A stretch of DNA of 49,619 bases from Microaerobacter geothermalis (GCF_021608135.1 NZ_JAKIHL010000023.1:1-49619), one strand, 5' to 3'. Counted from the first letter of the stretch, positions 33,639 to 42,823 are shown. Program-made: numbers and translations. Notes: generated from the letters alone by a model not told the origin.

Positions 33639-34613
33639 TCAATTGGTCAAAAGTTTGTAAACCTCTTCAATCGTTGGCAGGGAAGGGATCGCTCCTCTTC
33701 CGGTGACGGTAATCCCCCCGCAGATATTGGAAAACCGAATCATAAATTCCAATCGGTCACGATCTCCTAATAAAACATCAATGTTTCTTTTATTAATATC
33801 TGATAAGGAAAGCTGGTATAATAGCCCCCCAACAAAAGCATCCCCCGCACCCGTGGTATCAACAACTTCAACACAGGGTATCGGAATTTCGCCAGAAATC
33901 TCTTTCGTGTAATAGGTGGCTCCTTCTCTTCCTTTGGTCACAATAACCAAAGAAACTCCTTTACCCAACAATCGATTGGCAGCCTCTCTCTCATCCTTTG
34001 TTTCCATTAAAAATTGACATTCCTCTTCACTCACCTTCAAAATATCAACAGCTGATAAGAGCGAACAAATACCGTTCCTTGCCTCTTCTGCAGCATGCCA
34101 TAATGAAAGACGGATGTTGGGGTCAAAACTGATTAATAATCCGGCTTTTTTTGCTAATTGAACTCCCTTTATCGTCGCCTCTTTACACACAGGGGAGGTT
34201 AATGTGTTCGATCCAAAATGAAAAATTCCCCCCTCTTCAAACCACGAATGTTTGACTTCTTCGGCTGAAAACAAAAGGTCTGCCGAAGGATTCCGGTAAA
34301 AAAGGAAATCCCGCTCTCCGTCATCTTTTAAAGAAACAAAAGCCAAGCCGGTTTTTGCTTCCATCGAAAAAATGAGGTAGTCGGTATGAACCCCATGTTC
34401 CTTAAAAACAGAGGCCAAGAAATATCCGAAACTATCATCCCCCACTTTCCCGGCAAAATAGCTATTTCCACCAAGTTTGGCAACGGCAACTGCCACATTG
34501 GCCGGTGCTCCGCCGGGTGCTCTTTTGAACTTCTCCACCTGGGATAAAGGAAAACCATTTTCAGTGGGGACAAAATCAATCAAGGCTTCTCCAAAGCTGA
34601 TTACTTTTTTCAT
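33639..34613 (-). CDS. PfkB-family carbohydrate kinase (fructokinase-like)
   Basis: This ribokinase-fold sugar kinase of about 324 residues starts with VISFGEALIDFVP and has RAPGGAPANVAVAVAKLGG near residue 32 and the catalytic VDTTGAGDAFVGGLL near residue 245. These features match bacterial fructokinases. ATG at 34613 is chosen; the longer GTG start at 34622 has no better site. It is the last gene of the sugar-uptake locus after the glycosidase, so it may phosphorylate fructose or another hexose released by that enzyme. Substrate is inferred from family and context. Confidence 0.87.
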   Translation of the reverse strand: MKKVISFGEALIDFVPTENGFPLSQVEKFKRAPGGAPANVAVAVAKLGGNSYFAGKVGDDSFGYFLASVFKEHGVHTDYLIFSMEAKTGLAFVSLKDDGERDFLFYRNPSADLLFSAEEVKHSWFEEGGIFHFGSNTLTSPVCKEATIKGVQLAKKAGLLISFDPNIRLSLWHAAEEARNGICSLLSAVDILKVSEEECQFLMETKDEREAANRLLGKGVSLVIVTKGREGATYYTKEISGEIPIPCVEVVDTTGAGDAFVGGLLYQLSLSDINKRNIDVLLGDRDRLEFMIRFSNICGGITVTGRGAIPSLPTIEEVYKLLTN

Positions 34614-34639
34614 CCTTTGCACACCCTTTTTTCTTTGTC

Positions 34640-36535
34640 TTATTTCCCTTTGAATTTTATCACCAGCGGATTCTCCGGATCCCCGGCAAACTGCAGCATC
34701 GTGCGGATAAATCCGGATTGGGAGTAGCTGGGCATCCCAATACCCCTGGGTTTATTACAGCTATACATCAATTCGGGAAATAATCCGCAGCGGGTAGAAT
34801 AATTCATCGCTCGCTTCAGCAGTTGGCAGGCTTTATCCCATTCTCCAAGCAAATGATAAGCTTGTATTAACCAAAAGGTACAGCCAAGCCAGGGGCGCAT
34901 ATCTCCGCACTCCGTGGTTAAATCCTCATGCCGCCATACCCCTCCGAGGAACGGATCGACTAACCGTTCTTCCACAGCCTTCACGGTAGATGAAAATAGC
35001 AGTTTATCATCAAATATGGGCAGTTCGGTAAAAAAAAGCAGGGCAGAAGCGTCCAAATGATCCGTCTCGGCAGAGCGGACCAAAACATGATCTTTACATG
35101 CCTGCTGCAGTATTGACTCCTTTAAATCTGCAGCCAGTTTTCGCAGCTTTCCTTCATACTCGATTCCCAGGGAATGAATTTTCCATACATCCGCTAATAA
35201 AGTTAATCCATATACCGCTACACCGCTGGCCCATACCATATGTTCATTTTCCTCATTTAGATGATGTCCAAAGGTTTCCCAGATTCCGGCACAGGGTGCA
35301 ATCATTCCCGTGTCATCCCGGTTCTTTTCAATCCATGTGACACAGTGGAAAATCACATCTTCCAACTCATTTAACAGTTGGGGATAACCGCTTTCCAACA
35401 CACATCGGGCAATGGACATTAACAACAGTCCCGGCGAATCATTTTCGAAAGAGTGTTCATTTGGAACACCTGATTTGCAGTTATAAGCAAAAAAATAGTT
35501 TCCGTCGGGTCGTTTTTTCAGCAAAGAACAAATTCTCCGCAAACCTTGAACCGCTTCTTTGATGTGGCCTGTTTTCAACAGAGTATCAATGATCCAAACT
35601 CCGTCCCTGACCCACACGTTTCCCTGATAGGGAGCAAAACCCACCATAATTGGAGAACCGTCCTGCTGAATCGAGGTCCTCAATAGGCGGAGGGAGGTAT
35701 TCCAGTAGTATTGCCATTTGGGGTCCTTACCGGTAATTTGTACCCCGTTCTCCAACCAAGTTTCCCAGTCACAGCGAACCCTTTCTTTTTCCGTGATCCG
35801 TTCATTGACCAGTAGATTTAACTGCTGTACAGCGTCCTGTTCGCTGCTTCCCATGGCAATCACAACCTCACAGGGGTCAGACCACTCACCTTCTTTCACC
35901 GTTCTTTCCACTTTCCATGTGACGTGCAGGGGGCGGCTGCCGTGTTCAGCAACGGCAAAATTGGTTCCTCTAATCACTTTTTCCCTGTCGCCGGAATTGG
36001 AATAAATGGCATCCGGTACCGTCACAGCCAACCAACAATTCTCTTCTTTCCGGGACACATAGATGTGTTCGTACCGGTTCACCACATTAATTAAGTGGAT
36101 GGAAGGATATACGATCACTTCCGTCCCGTTCCCTTTCACCGTACGAATACGAAATTCTTTTACTACCCCACTCTTATCAACAGGTACCCAGGTTTCAGAT
36201 TGAACCACGGTATTTCCCTTCCGGCTGGTTACCTGGTATATCCCGGAATCCGGTAAAAATCTCGTATCTTCGATACTGATTGGTTCACCCAACTGACCGG
36301 AATGATCCTGAATCAAACCGAGAGGATCATAACAGACTTTTTCACCTTTATCTTTTATAAATATCTGGACCCCATCTTCGCTGAGAAGATAAGAGGAAAG
36401 ATCATAATCCGGATAATAAATTTGTTTTAACCAATCCATAGCCCGGTTCTTCAGGTCATGTCTCATCCACACCAAGACGTTCCCATTCCCCAAAGGAACA
36501 TGATTATCTTCATCGATTTCTACATAGAACGGCAT
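34640..36535 (-). CDS. GH15-like (six-hairpin) glycoside hydrolase, cytoplasmic
   Basis: This 631-residue protein has no signal peptide. The N-terminal 270 residues look like a beta-sandwich (RHDLKNRAMDWLKQIYYPDYD), and the rest like an (alpha/alpha)6 barrel with VRDGVWIIDTLLKTG near residue 310, GMIAPCAGIWETF near residue 420 and PSYSQSGFIRTML near the end. This resembles GH15 glucoamylase/glucodextranase-type enzymes, though it is clearly divergent. It is encoded after two ABC permeases and before a sugar kinase, so it should cleave an imported oligosaccharide in the cytoplasm. Specificity is unknown; trehalase or phosphorylase relatives are alternatives. Confidence 0.65.
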   Translation of the reverse strand: MPFYVEIDEDNHVPLGNGNVLVWMRHDLKNRAMDWLKQIYYPDYDLSSYLLSEDGVQIFIKDKGEKVCYDPLGLIQDHSGQLGEPISIEDTRFLPDSGIYQVTSRKGNTVVQSETWVPVDKSGVVKEFRIRTVKGNGTEVIVYPSIHLINVVNRYEHIYVSRKEENCWLAVTVPDAIYSNSGDREKVIRGTNFAVAEHGSRPLHVTWKVERTVKEGEWSDPCEVVIAMGSSEQDAVQQLNLLVNERITEKERVRCDWETWLENGVQITGKDPKWQYYWNTSLRLLRTSIQQDGSPIMVGFAPYQGNVWVRDGVWIIDTLLKTGHIKEAVQGLRRICSLLKKRPDGNYFFAYNCKSGVPNEHSFENDSPGLLLMSIARCVLESGYPQLLNELEDVIFHCVTWIEKNRDDTGMIAPCAGIWETFGHHLNEENEHMVWASGVAVYGLTLLADVWKIHSLGIEYEGKLRKLAADLKESILQQACKDHVLVRSAETDHLDASALLFFTELPIFDDKLLFSSTVKAVEERLVDPFLGGVWRHEDLTTECGDMRPWLGCTFWLIQAYHLLGEWDKACQLLKRAMNYSTRCGLFPELMYSCNKPRGIGMPSYSQSGFIRTMLQFAGDPENPLVIKFKGK

Positions 36536-36564
36536 AACTCTTCCTCCATCATTTTTTAGTTGGC

Positions 36565-37395
36565 TTACTTCCCTCCCGTTGAAGCAATCCCTTTAATAAA
36601 TTGCTTTTGTCCGACAAGAAACAACAGCAAAACAGGAACGGTAACGAGAATGGACGCAGCCATTAAAAGGGTATAGTTGGTAGAAAACTGTTCCTGAAAC
36701 ACTGTCAAGCCAAATTGAACAGTTCTCATCGACTCGGATTGGGTAAAAACCAGCGGCTTGAACAAGTCATTCCATTCGGCGATAAACGTAAATAAAAAGA
36801 GTGTGACAGAAGCAGGCCTGGCCAGCGGAAACATAATCCGCCATAGAATAGTCCAGCGACTGGCTCCGTCAATGTAAGCAGCTTCTTCTACGGAATAAGG
36901 AATGGACATAAAAAACTGGCGAAACAAAAAAATTCCAAAAGCATTGGCCAATGAGGGAACAATTAAGGCCAAATAGGTATCAATCCACCCCACCTTCATC
37001 AACATGATAAAGACCGGGATCACCAGCATTTGAAAGGGAATCACCAAAGTGGAGAGCAGGATTAAAAATAGAGTTTTCTTTCCGACAAATTGAAGCCTCG
37101 CAAAGGCATAGCCAGCAAGGACGGATGTGAAAATCTGGCCGATGGTCACTGTAAAGGCCATGATAAAACTGTTTAAAAACATTCGGCCAAAGTTAGCAGA
37201 CTCCCAGGCGTTGACAAAGTTCTCCCAATGCCAGTTTCGGGGAATCAAAGTTAAGTTTTGACTGACTACTTCCTGATTGCTTTTCAGCGCCGTTGATATC
37301 ATCCATAGATACGGAAGAAAAAAGAATAAAGCCAGAATCAACAGTACGGTATAGATAGCAGTTTTCCGCCATCCCCTCCCCCGCTTTTGTTCCAT
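36565..37395 (-). CDS. Sugar ABC transporter permease (MalG type)
   Basis: This permease of 276 residues has six predicted membrane segments. It belongs to the CUT1 family with the EAA motif as YIDGASRWTILWRIMFPLARPA. The start MEQKRGRGWRK at 37395 is chosen because TTAGGAGG lies 7 nt upstream; a longer frame to 37425 overlaps the previous gene and has no site. It pairs with the next upstream permease to form the channel. No ABC ATPase is encoded in this locus, so a shared MsmX/MalK-type ATPase elsewhere is expected. Confidence 0.92.
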   Translation of the reverse strand: MEQKRGRGWRKTAIYTVLLILALFFFLPYLWMISTALKSNQEVVSQNLTLIPRNWHWENFVNAWESANFGRMFLNSFIMAFTVTIGQIFTSVLAGYAFARLQFVGKKTLFLILLSTLVIPFQMLVIPVFIMLMKVGWIDTYLALIVPSLANAFGIFLFRQFFMSIPYSVEEAAYIDGASRWTILWRIMFPLARPASVTLFLFTFIAEWNDLFKPLVFTQSESMRTVQFGLTVFQEQFSTNYTLLMAASILVTVPVLLLFLVGQKQFIKGIASTGGK

Positions 37396-37405
37396 ACTAC
37401 ACCTC

Positions 37406-38311
37406 CTAATATTCCGGATTCTCATCTCCGATTAATTTGAACTGGAATATGGTCGTGATAATTGCCAATACAAGAAGAATGATAGAAATCGCAGCCGCAT
37501 AGCCCATATTAAACAGTTTGAACGCCTGCTCGTAAATATAATAGACCAGCACCTTGGTTGTCCCCAAAGGACCTCCCTTGGTCATAACATAGATTTGTTC
37601 AAAGGTGCGAAAAGTGAAAATCAGACTGATCACTGTCACAAATAAAGTTGTTGGCTTTAATAAAGGCCACGTGATGTGGCGAAAGGCCTTCCATCCTCCT
37701 CCTGCCCCTTCTAAGCTGCCTGCTTCATAATACATTTTGGGTATTCCCTGTAACCCGGCCAGAAAAATCACCATAAAATATCCGGCGTTTTTCCAAATGG
37801 TCATAATCACTACGGCTGTCATTGCCCAAAATCCGTTGGACTGCAACCAGTTAACAGGCTTAATACCCACCAGCTCTAGCATATAATTGACAATGCCGTT
37901 ATCATAATTTAACATCCAGACAAAAATAAGACCCCCCGCCACAAACGATGTGACCACCGGAGAGAAAAAAACAGTGCGCAGAAAGCCCCTTCCCTTGATT
38001 TCATTGTCCAATAACACCGCCAGAAACAAAGAAAGGGCGATGGTCGCCGGTACTGAGGAAACTGTAAAAATCAAGGTATTCCATATAACCTGGCGCAATT
38101 CTTCATCAGTCAACATCTCCCGGTAATTGTCCAGACCAACATAAGTAAGATTAGTGCTGAGGGCATCCCACTCAAAAAAACTGAGATATATCGTATAGCC
38201 GATGGGATAAAGCATAAAGATGGCAATTAAGACCAATGCCGGAGTTAAAAAGCCAAAAGCCGTAATATTTTCTTTTATCCTTTTTAAAAATTTCCCTTTA
38301 TCCTTAAGCAA
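37406..38311 (-). CDS. Sugar ABC transporter permease (MalF type)
   Basis: This 301-residue CUT1 permease has six predicted membrane segments, FGFLTPALVLIAIFMLYPIGYTIYLSFF near the N-terminus and the EAA loop EAGSLEGAGGGWKAFRHITWPLLKPT near residue 195. It lies between the binding protein and the MalG-type permease. It is the partner subunit in the membrane pore. The sugar is unknown. Confidence 0.93.
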   Translation of the reverse strand: MLKDKGKFLKRIKENITAFGFLTPALVLIAIFMLYPIGYTIYLSFFEWDALSTNLTYVGLDNYREMLTDEELRQVIWNTLIFTVSSVPATIALSLFLAVLLDNEIKGRGFLRTVFFSPVVTSFVAGGLIFVWMLNYDNGIVNYMLELVGIKPVNWLQSNGFWAMTAVVIMTIWKNAGYFMVIFLAGLQGIPKMYYEAGSLEGAGGGWKAFRHITWPLLKPTTLFVTVISLIFTFRTFEQIYVMTKGGPLGTTKVLVYYIYEQAFKLFNMGYAAAISIILLVLAIITTIFQFKLIGDENPEY

Positions 38312-38372
38312 GATGATTCCCTCCCGATAGGGAAGGGCAAGTTGCTTCCTGCAGTTCTTGCCCTTTATTCGC

Positions 38373-39716
38373 TTATTTTTTCAATTCCTTTTCAGCCGCT
38401 TTTGCCGCAGCGTCCAGGCTTTCCTTTGCAGACTTCTCCTGATACAGTGCTTTTTCTATTTCTTTTCCCAATGCCACGGAAATAGCATTATAAGCAGGTA
38501 TTGACGGACGGGCAAAGCCATACTCCATTTGATCAACAAACACTTTAACTACTTCGTTTTTCTTCAAAAATTCCTGATATTTGCCGCTTTCCACCGCCGA
38601 CTTGCTAACGGGCAGATACCCTGTTTTAATCGACCAATCCACCTGGAAATCGGCACTCATGATAAACTTGGCAAATTCCCAAGCCGCCTTTTCTCTCTCC
38701 GGCGTGGATTTGAAGATAAAGAGATTTTCCCCGCCGATATTGGTGGCAAACCGTTCCTTCTTCGGCATGAAGAAAACGCCGAAGTCCACATTTTTATTTG
38801 CCTTTAACTGGGGCAATGTCCAGGGCCCAATAATCTGCATAGCAATTTTTCCTGATTCGAAATCATCCGTCTTATATCCGGCATCCGTTTCGGAGAAATT
38901 GGCTACCTTTTCTTTATAAACCAGATCCACCCAAAACTGAAGAGCATCCACCCCCGCCTTGCTGTTAAACGCCGGTGTGGAGTTATTTTCGGTCAAGAAC
39001 TCTCCACCTGCTTGCCATAAATAGGTTTGCCAGGTCCAAACCGTCCACTCGTTGGTGCCAATGGGAATTTGAAAACCATACTGATCGATTTTCCCGTCAC
39101 CATCTTTGTCCACCGTTAGTTTTTTGGCGGCTTCAAGGAACTGGTTCCAGGTTTCTGGAATTTCTGTAATCCCTGCTTCCGCAAAAGCCTTTTTATTATA
39201 AAAAATTGCCAAATTGTTCGCTTCAAAGGGAATGGTATACTTCTTCCCGTTATATGAAGAAACATCCCACAATCCCTTGTAAATATCATCCGGATTAAAG
39301 CCAGGGTCATTATTTATGAAATCCTCAGCTGCTGCCAATACTCCGGCCTTGGCAAACTGACCCGTATAAGCAGGTGCCAGCCATACCAGATCAGGAGCGT
39401 TCTTCCCGGCGAGAGCCGTCTGAATCTTTCCTATGGCCTGATCCTGAGCCCCATAACTTTGAGCTTTTACTTTGATATCCGGATGACTTTCATTAAATTT
39501 TTCAATGGCCTCTGTTAAAGCCTGATTATTTTCTTGAGATTCAATCCCATGCCAGAAAACCAATTCCACAGGTTCGTCTTTCTGTCCCCCAGAAGCAGAT
39601 TCAGTTGTTGTCGCTTCCTTACTTGAGGCTTCATTCTTGGTCTCATTGCTTCCGCATCCGGCGACAAGACCCAACAACAAGAGCAATACTATCAAAAACC
39701 CAGCAACTTTTTTCAT
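38373..39716 (-). CDS. Sugar ABC transporter substrate-binding lipoprotein
   Basis: This 447-residue CUT1 extracellular solute-binding protein has a lipobox (LLGLVAGCGSN) at residue 20, a Ser/Thr/Glu-rich linker, then a typical fold (ELVFWHGIESQENNQAL, ALAGKNAPDLVWLAPAYTGQF, IPETWNQFLEAAKKL). It also contains DKDGDGKIDQYG, a calcium-binding-like loop common in maltodextrin-type binding proteins. It is the first gene after lacI in its direction and has a LacI operator about 105 bp upstream. Confidence 0.94.
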   Translation of the reverse strand: MKKVAGFLIVLLLLLGLVAGCGSNETKNEASSKEATTTESASGGQKDEPVELVFWHGIESQENNQALTEAIEKFNESHPDIKVKAQSYGAQDQAIGKIQTALAGKNAPDLVWLAPAYTGQFAKAGVLAAAEDFINNDPGFNPDDIYKGLWDVSSYNGKKYTIPFEANNLAIFYNKKAFAEAGITEIPETWNQFLEAAKKLTVDKDGDGKIDQYGFQIPIGTNEWTVWTWQTYLWQAGGEFLTENNSTPAFNSKAGVDALQFWVDLVYKEKVANFSETDAGYKTDDFESGKIAMQIIGPWTLPQLKANKNVDFGVFFMPKKERFATNIGGENLFIFKSTPEREKAAWEFAKFIMSADFQVDWSIKTGYLPVSKSAVESGKYQEFLKKNEVVKVFVDQMEYGFARPSIPAYNAISVALGKEIEKALYQEKSAKESLDAAAKAAEKELKK

Positions 39717-39820
39717 CAACTCGATCCCCCCATTTAAAAAATTGAAAAACGGTTAATTTCTGACTAAATGAGTTGCAATTCTTTCAACAGGCACTCTCCA
39801 GAATAATTACACCCCCCTTT

Positions 39821-39840
39821 TCAGGAAAACGTTTTCCTGA
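39821..39840. promoter_or_regulatory. LacI-family operator upstream of the binding-protein gene
   Basis: TCAGGAAAACGTTTTCCTGA is a perfect 20-bp palindrome with central CG, typical of LacI-family sites, and matches the two sites upstream of the lacI gene. It separates lacI from the sugar transport genes. Confidence 0.85.
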
Positions 39841-39856
39841 TTGTTAAAAAAAATAA

Positions 39857-40870
39857 TCACAACAATTTAAGACAACTCTTCCTCACAACAATTTCATGAG
39901 GAAGAATTTTTAATTGCTTCTTATGATTCGATTTTTTCTGGATTTGTTCCATTAGCATTTTGGCTGCCTTGGCCCCTAGTTCAAAAATAGGCTGACGAAC
40001 TGTAGTTAGCCCGGGACGAAAGGCTTCAGCCATGGGAATATCATCAAAACCCATAACAGAAATTTCGTCCGGTACCCTGATACCTATTTCATCAGCGGCA
40101 TGAATAAGTCCCATCGCCATCGTATCACTGGCACAAAAAATGGCAGTCGGCCGCTCCTTCCTACTCAGGATTTCTTTTCCCCTTAAAAAACCTGAGTAAA
40201 TATCATAGGTTCCTTCCGAAAACCATTTCTCGTAAAAGTCGAGATTGTGTTCCTCCAAGGCCTTTCGAAATCCTGAATATCTTGAAAAACCTGATTCCAT
40301 ATCCGTCAATGGACCGCTTAACAGCCCAATTTTTTTATGTCCCCATTTAATCAAAAAGCTGGTGGCATCATAAGCCGCCTGAAAATCATCAATATTGATA
40401 CAGTCAAACATACCGCCCCCATTGTTGGATTGGCTCGCAAATACCACAGGAATTGGGTTTTCCTCAAAAAATTGAATATGTTCTTCTTTTAAGGAAGAGG
40501 TCAGAATAACCACGCCATCCACGTATTTATCTTTCATCAGATTCAAATAATGAAGTTCCTTGTCTATCTCTCCGTTTGTGTTACAGAGAAGAGTGGTATA
40601 CTGCTGTTTATAGCATTCTTCCTCAAGTCCCCGGACCAACACGGAAAAAAACATATTCGCAATGTTTGGAATAAGAACTCCGATCAGCAAGCTTTTTTTC
40701 ATAACTAAGCTGCGGGCCACAGGGTTGGGATTAAAACCCAACTCGTTAACAGCTCTCATTACCTTATCCTGAATTTCCGGACTGACCGGTTTGCTCTGAT
40801 TTAACACCCGGGAAACCGTCGCCACAGAAACCTGTGCCCGCTCTGCTACATCCTTTATCGTAACTTTCAC
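39857..40870 (-). CDS. LacI-family transcriptional repressor
   Basis: This 337-residue regulator has an N-terminal LacI headpiece (VTIKDVAERAQVSVATVSRVLN) with hinge NPVARSLVMKKS, then a periplasmic-binding-like sugar sensor (residues 60-337; GVLIPNIANMFFSVLVRGLEEE, FCASDTMAMGLIHAADEIG, VMGFDDIPMAEAFRPGLTTVRQP). Two operators lie in its own promoter region and a third lies between it and the ABC genes, so it likely represses itself and the uptake locus until the sugar appears. The consensus GGAAAACGTTTTCC differs from the CcpA cre at the ends, supporting local control. Confidence 0.93.
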   Translation of the reverse strand: MKVTIKDVAERAQVSVATVSRVLNQSKPVSPEIQDKVMRAVNELGFNPNPVARSLVMKKSLLIGVLIPNIANMFFSVLVRGLEEECYKQQYTTLLCNTNGEIDKELHYLNLMKDKYVDGVVILTSSLKEEHIQFFEENPIPVVFASQSNNGGGMFDCINIDDFQAAYDATSFLIKWGHKKIGLLSGPLTDMESGFSRYSGFRKALEEHNLDFYEKWFSEGTYDIYSGFLRGKEILSRKERPTAIFCASDTMAMGLIHAADEIGIRVPDEISVMGFDDIPMAEAFRPGLTTVRQPIFELGAKAAKMLMEQIQKKSNHKKQLKILPHEIVVRKSCLKLL

Positions 40871-40958
40871 AACAATCCATCCCTATAATAAAATTTAAAT
40901 CATACCGTAGTGGATCATGTATACCATTTATCATCTGGAATTAAACCAACCCTGAAAT

Positions 40959-40978
40959 ACAGGAAAACGCTTTCCTGT
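40959..40978. promoter_or_regulatory. LacI-family operator, downstream site
   Basis: ACAGGAAAACGCTTTCCTGT is a near-perfect palindrome (one central mismatch) located just downstream of the lacI promoter. Confidence 0.8.
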
Positions 40979-40990
40979 CGCGTTAATACT

Positions 40991-41019
40991 AGTGTAGGAA
41001 AACGTTTTCCTCTTGTCAA
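40991..41019 (-). promoter_or_regulatory. lacI promoter with operator between -35 and -10
   Basis: On the minus strand TTGACA (41014-41019) and TACACT (40991-40996) are 17 nt apart. AGGAAAACGTTTTCCT (40996-41011) fills the spacer, so a bound repressor would cover the promoter. This is clear evidence for autorepression. Confidence 0.8.
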
Positions 41020-41083
41020 TACTTTTTTGAATTTTTTATCTTCATGCCATTCGGTTACTTAGAGGCAGCAGACTTCTGACGGA

Positions 41084-41785
41084 TTAAGTTAAATCCATTA
41101 ACATAAATTCAACTCCGTCTTCGGTTTTAATGTTCAGTTCTGATAGTTCCGTAATACGGGCAGAGTCTCCCTTTTTTATTTGATAAGCACCATTTATAAT
41201 CGCACTTCCCTTAATAATGAACATATACATCCGACGACCAGGCTCCTGTTTGTGGACAAGCTGTTGGCCTGCTTCCAAATGGGAGAGATAGACTGTGATA
41301 TCCTGATTTACGATTAAAGCTTCACCCAACCGTTTCCCTGCAACTACCGGAAGCAATTGATTACGCTGCTGTTCCTTTGAAAAGTGCTTTTGTTCCCAGG
41401 ATGGCGTTAATCCCCTCTGATTAGGGAGAAACCAAATCTGAAGCAGATGAACCTCTTTATTGGGAGAAGGGTTATACTCCGAATGGTAGATGCCAGTTCC
41501 TGCCGTCATTCTTTGGACTTCCCCAGCCTTGATGATTCCCCGATTTCCCATGCTATCTTTATGTTCAAGTTCTCCCTCTATCACATAGGTCATAATCTCC
41601 ATATCGGCGTGGGGATGCATCCCAAACCCTTCACCCGGTTGGATGATATCATCATTAAACACCCTTAATGGACCAAACTGAAGATGATTTGGATCATAGT
41701 ATTCAGCGAAAGAAAAGCTGTACCGCGTGGTCAACCAGCCATGCTCTGCCCTATAACGCTCCTCAGATGGGATTATTTTTATCAC
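41084..41785 (-). CDS. Pirin-family protein
   Basis: This 233-residue bicupin starts with a GTG and carries metal ligands in GMHPHADMEIMTYVIEGELEHKD (two His and Glu) and GTGIYHSEYNPS. This is the pirin/YhhW family, some of which have quercetin 2,3-dioxygenase activity. It is transcribed alone, with an inverted repeat just upstream and a terminator downstream. Proximity to DoxX, WrbA and HxlR genes suggests a role in defence against quinone-like compounds. Substrate not determined. Confidence 0.9.
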   Translation of the reverse strand: MIKIIPSEERYRAEHGWLTTRYSFSFAEYYDPNHLQFGPLRVFNDDIIQPGEGFGMHPHADMEIMTYVIEGELEHKDSMGNRGIIKAGEVQRMTAGTGIYHSEYNPSPNKEVHLLQIWFLPNQRGLTPSWEQKHFSKEQQRNQLLPVVAGKRLGEALIVNQDITVYLSHLEAGQQLVHKQEPGRRMYMFIIKGSAIINGAYQIKKGDSARITELSELNIKTEDGVEFMLMDLT

Positions 41786-41800
41786 AAAATATCACCTTCC

Positions 41801-41828
41801 TTAATAAATTCATTACGATATTTATTAA
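41801..41828. promoter_or_regulatory. Inverted repeat upstream of the pirin gene
   Basis: TTAATAAAT and ATTTATTAA are perfect 9-bp arms separated by 10 bp, 16 bp before the pirin start codon. The position and symmetry suit an operator for a dimeric regulator. Confidence 0.5.
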
Positions 41829-41879
41829 ACGCGAATCTATATCATTGATTACATTACCCTGATTTGAATAGGTCTAACC

Positions 41880-41910
41880 AAAAAATGGGCAGCCACTTAA
41901 ACGACTGCCT
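41880..41910. terminator. Hairpin between the pirin promoter region and doxX
   Basis: GGCAG(CC)...CTGCC pairs at 41889-41910, with a run of T on the minus strand (A 41880-41886). It lies downstream of the minus-strand doxX gene (41949), so it probably ends that transcript. Confidence 0.65.
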
Positions 41911-41948
41911 CATTCTCTGAGTGGGTTATATAGGAGTATATTTCAAAA

Positions 41949-42341
41949 TCACGAAGCTATGGACTGTTCCTGCGAAACATCAAATCCTCTACTGTCATTA
42001 ATTGCAAGGGCAATTAACACAATGAAGAAAATAAATGGTACTTCTATCCCTCCATTGGTAAATGAAAACCCGTTGGCCCAGTGCGCAGGAAGTGCAAACA
42101 GCATCTCAACTGCCAGAACTAAGGATACCCATCTTGTTTCAATTCCAAAGATAAGTAAAATTCCTCCAATAATTTCAACAAAAATCACAATGTATGCAAG
42201 TGATCCAGCGTATCCGATACTTTCAAAAAACTGTGCGGTTCCGCCAAAAGTAAAAACAAAGATTTTAAACAGCCCATGGTAGATAAACAATCCACCCATT
42301 AATATACGAATTAGTATTAAAGCCAATTTATTTCTCTCCAT
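41949..42341 (-). CDS. DoxX-family membrane protein 1
   Basis: This protein of 130 residues has four hydrophobic segments and the DoxX pattern RILMGGLFIYHGLFKIF at the start, followed by IVIFVEIIGGILLIFG. It matches the MhqP/CatD group that Bacillus uses with glyoxalase-like and nitroreductase partners against quinones. ATG at 42341 is chosen, with GGGGGA upstream. It follows a second DoxX gene after an 83-bp gap with no clear terminator, so both may be one transcript. Confidence 0.88.
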   Translation of the reverse strand: MERNKLALILIRILMGGLFIYHGLFKIFVFTFGGTAQFFESIGYAGSLAYIVIFVEIIGGILLIFGIETRWVSLVLAVEMLFALPAHWANGFSFTNGGIEVPFIFFIVLIALAINDSRGFDVSQEQSIAS

Positions 42342-42424
42342 AAAACATTCCCCCATCTTTTTTCATCTATAGAAGTGGAACCAAGATTCTTTAATTCCAT
42401 CTATCTATTAAATTTCAACCAATA

Positions 42425-42823
42425 TTATTTAACCAATACCGCTTGCAGAGAGTAATCCCCTGCTCCAATTAGAGCTACTCCTAATGCAATTGCAATTAAG
42501 ACAAGATTATATTCATAACCATTGGCTGTTACCCACAACCCGTTAGAGCCGTGAACCTTAAAAATAGCTACCAACATGGTGATGATGATTAGTGCGGCTG
42601 CAAATTCTATCCATAATCCTGTCGCAAATAAGAGTCCACCAACCAACTCGGCTAATCCAGCCAAAATCACCATTGGAACTCCTGGCTTAATGCCAATGGA
42701 CTCCAACCAGCCCGCTGTTCCTTTAACCCCATACCCTCCAAACCAACCAAACAGTTTTTGTGCTCCGTGTCCAGCAAAAAGCAACCCTACAATAAGACGA
42801 ATAATTAAAAGACCTGCATTCAT
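42425..42823 (-). CDS. DoxX-family membrane protein 2
   Basis: This 132-residue DoxX protein has four hydrophobic segments and RLIVGLLFAGHGAQKLFGWFGG near the start. It has the same fold as the next gene but only about one third identity by eye, so the two are not recent duplicates. The promoter shares its -35 to spacer sequence with that of wrbA. It probably acts in quinone or thiol-redox defence. Confidence 0.88.
   Translation of the reverse strand: MNAGLLIIRLIVGLLFAGHGAQKLFGWFGGYGVKGTAGWLESIGIKPGVPMVILAGLAELVGGLLFATGLWIEFAAALIIITMLVAIFKVHGSNGLWVTANGYEYNLVLIAIALGVALIGAGDYSLQAVLVK

Noticed and set aside
28714-40924. GTATACATGATCCA occurs at 28714-28727 and inverted at 40911-40924.
   Set aside because: A 14-bp exact match is expected several times by chance in about 50 kb on both strands, and the flanks do not align.
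39821-41011. GGAAAACGTTTTCC palindromes read as CcpA cre sites.
   Set aside because: The flanking bases do not fit the TG...CA ends of cre well, and a LacI gene lies between the sites; a local LacI operator explains them better, though CcpA cross-binding is possible.
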